From positions 1 through 5,767 of the forward strand of contig PMTB01000095.1 in assembly GCA_003167475.1 (NCBI GenBank): DNA of 5,767 nucleotides. Reading direction: 5' to 3'. This stretch comes from a candidate division FCPU426 bacterium. Lineage in GTDB: Bacteria > Oederibacteriota > PGYV01 > Palsa-1178. Below are positions 5,026-5,767 of this stretch, piece after piece (position 1 is the first letter of the stretch; each line of letters opens with the position of its first letter). The notes under the pieces are model-generated. The model was not told where the DNA came from. It saw nothing but the letters and a program-made list of their open reading frames with translations, and made no database searches. Made by a program: the position numbers and the translations under genes.

Positions 5026-5767
5026 ATGGCAAAGTTATCAATTGAAGACCTCGCGGGCGATATAAAGGGCAAAAGAGTGCTTATGCGCGTTGATTTTAAC
5101 GTGCCTTTGGACACTAACAGGGTAATTACTTCGGACAAAAGGATAAGCGCTTCTCTTCCTTCGATAAAGTACATTCTTGAAAAAGGCGGAAGGCTCATTC
5201 TTATGTCGCACCTTGGAAGGCCGAAGGGAAAAAAGGCCCCCGAGTTCTCCCTTGATGTCGTTGCCGTAAAGCTCTCCGAACTGCTCGGCAAGCCCGTTAA
5301 ATTTGCCAAAGACTGCATCGGCGATGAAGTTAAAAAAATGGCCGATTCGCTCAAGGACGGCGAAGTAATGTTGCTTGAGAACCTGAGGTTTTACGCGGAA
5401 GAAGAGGGCAATGACCCGGAATTCTCAAAGAAACTCGCCTCACTCGGCGACATATATGTAAACGACGCCTTTGGGACCGCCCACAGGGCGCACGCTTCCA
5501 CGGCCGGCGTATGCAAGTACATTAAGAAATGCGCGGCCGGGTTCCTGATGGAAAAAGAACTTAAGTTCCTCGGCCAGCTGCTTACCAACCCCGGCAAGCC
5601 GTTCATAGCCATACTCGGCGGCGCCAAAGTAAGCGACAAGATAATGGTCATAGAAAACCTGCTTAATATCGTGGACGGCATCATCATCGGCGGCGGTATG
5701 GCTTACACATTCCTCAAGGCAAAGGGCCGCGAGATAGGCGATTCGTTATGCGAAAAAGACAAGATAG
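5026..5767 (+). CDS. pgk: Phosphoglycerate kinase (partial, C-terminus off window)
   Basis: 247 codons plus 1 nt are present, no stop; the family is usually about 390-400 aa, so roughly the first 60 percent is seen. The cytoplasmic monomer moves the acyl phosphate of 1,3-bisphosphoglycerate to ADP, making ATP and 3-phosphoglycerate, the step after Gap. N-terminal substrate-binding motifs are intact: RVDFNVPL (D23, N25), R39, SHLGRPKG (H62, R65), LLENLRFY (R121) and NDAFGTAHRAHAS (R154). The second domain begins with GGAKVSDK (K201 and K205, nucleotide-side lysines) and a GGGMAYTF block. The usual ITDDTRI reads ITSDKRI here; the key Arg is kept. The start is supported by AGGAGG and by the family N-terminus. 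It lies 113 nt after gap, same strand, probably read from the gap promoter through the hairpin. Whether it is fused to triosephosphate isomerase, as in some bacteria, cannot be seen. Confidence 0.97.
   Translation, partial: MAKLSIEDLAGDIKGKRVLMRVDFNVPLDTNRVITSDKRISASLPSIKYILEKGGRLILMSHLGRPKGKKAPEFSLDVVAVKLSELLGKPVKFAKDCIGDEVKKMADSLKDGEVMLLENLRFYAEEEGNDPEFSKKLASLGDIYVNDAFGTAHRAHASTAGVCKYIKKCAAGFLMEKELKFLGQLLTNPGKPFIAILGGAKVSDKIMVIENLLNIVDGIIIGGGMAYTFLKAKGREIGDSLCEKDKI

Noticed and set aside
1..5767. CRISPR array, tRNA, rRNA, insertion sequence or defence system
   Set aside because: No regularly spaced repeats, cloverleaf, rRNA-like stretch, transposase or nuclease motif was seen on either strand.

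Overview
The window reads as ordinary bacterial chromosome from what is probably a diderm (Gram-negative) organism of moderate GC. It carries a GT9 (heptosyltransferase-like) sugar transferase of the kind used for LPS or other surface glycans, a putative lipoprotein, a Sec-exported helical protein, a GT-C membrane glycosyltransferase and the glycolytic pair gap-pgk. Promoters match the sigma-70 consensus and most genes have AGGAGG-type ribosome binding sites. Threonine/proline linkers (TPVPT) recur in both exported proteins. Such linkers are common in surface proteins of several uncultivated diderm phyla, but I cannot fix the taxon from this window.

Layout. (1) 1-1046, minus: a polytopic GT-C/GT39-like glycosyltransferase, 348 codons visible, C-terminus cut by the left edge. 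(2) 1047-1249: divergent intergenic region with a good plus-strand promoter, a weak minus-strand promoter and a repeated 10-mer. (3) 1250-3036, plus: a two-gene unit, an exported helical protein of unknown function followed after 2 nt by a GT9 glycosyltransferase. (4) 3040-3600, minus: a small lipoprotein with a beta-sandwich-like domain, tail to tail with the GT9 gene with only 3 nt between stop codons. (5) 3601-3901: divergent regulatory region with two perfect-hexamer promoters (TTGACA-N16-TATAAT) pointing outward, two AAGCTT-centred pseudo-palindromes 40 bp apart just upstream of the gap promoter, and a hairpin in the gap leader. (6) 3902-5767, plus: gap (complete) and pgk (first 247 codons, cut by the right edge), separated by a perfect 13-bp hairpin without a U-tract.

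How the genes fit together. gap and pgk encode consecutive steps of lower glycolysis/gluconeogenesis and look co-transcribed, with the intergenic hairpin a candidate for setting their mRNA ratio. The left half is envelope-related: two glycosyltransferases of different folds (GT-C at the membrane, GT-B in the cytoplasm) and two exported proteins of unknown role. I found no mobile element, CRISPR array, tRNA, rRNA or defence system, and no convincing new multi-gene system. The most interesting items are the regulatory architecture around gap and the two unassigned exported proteins.
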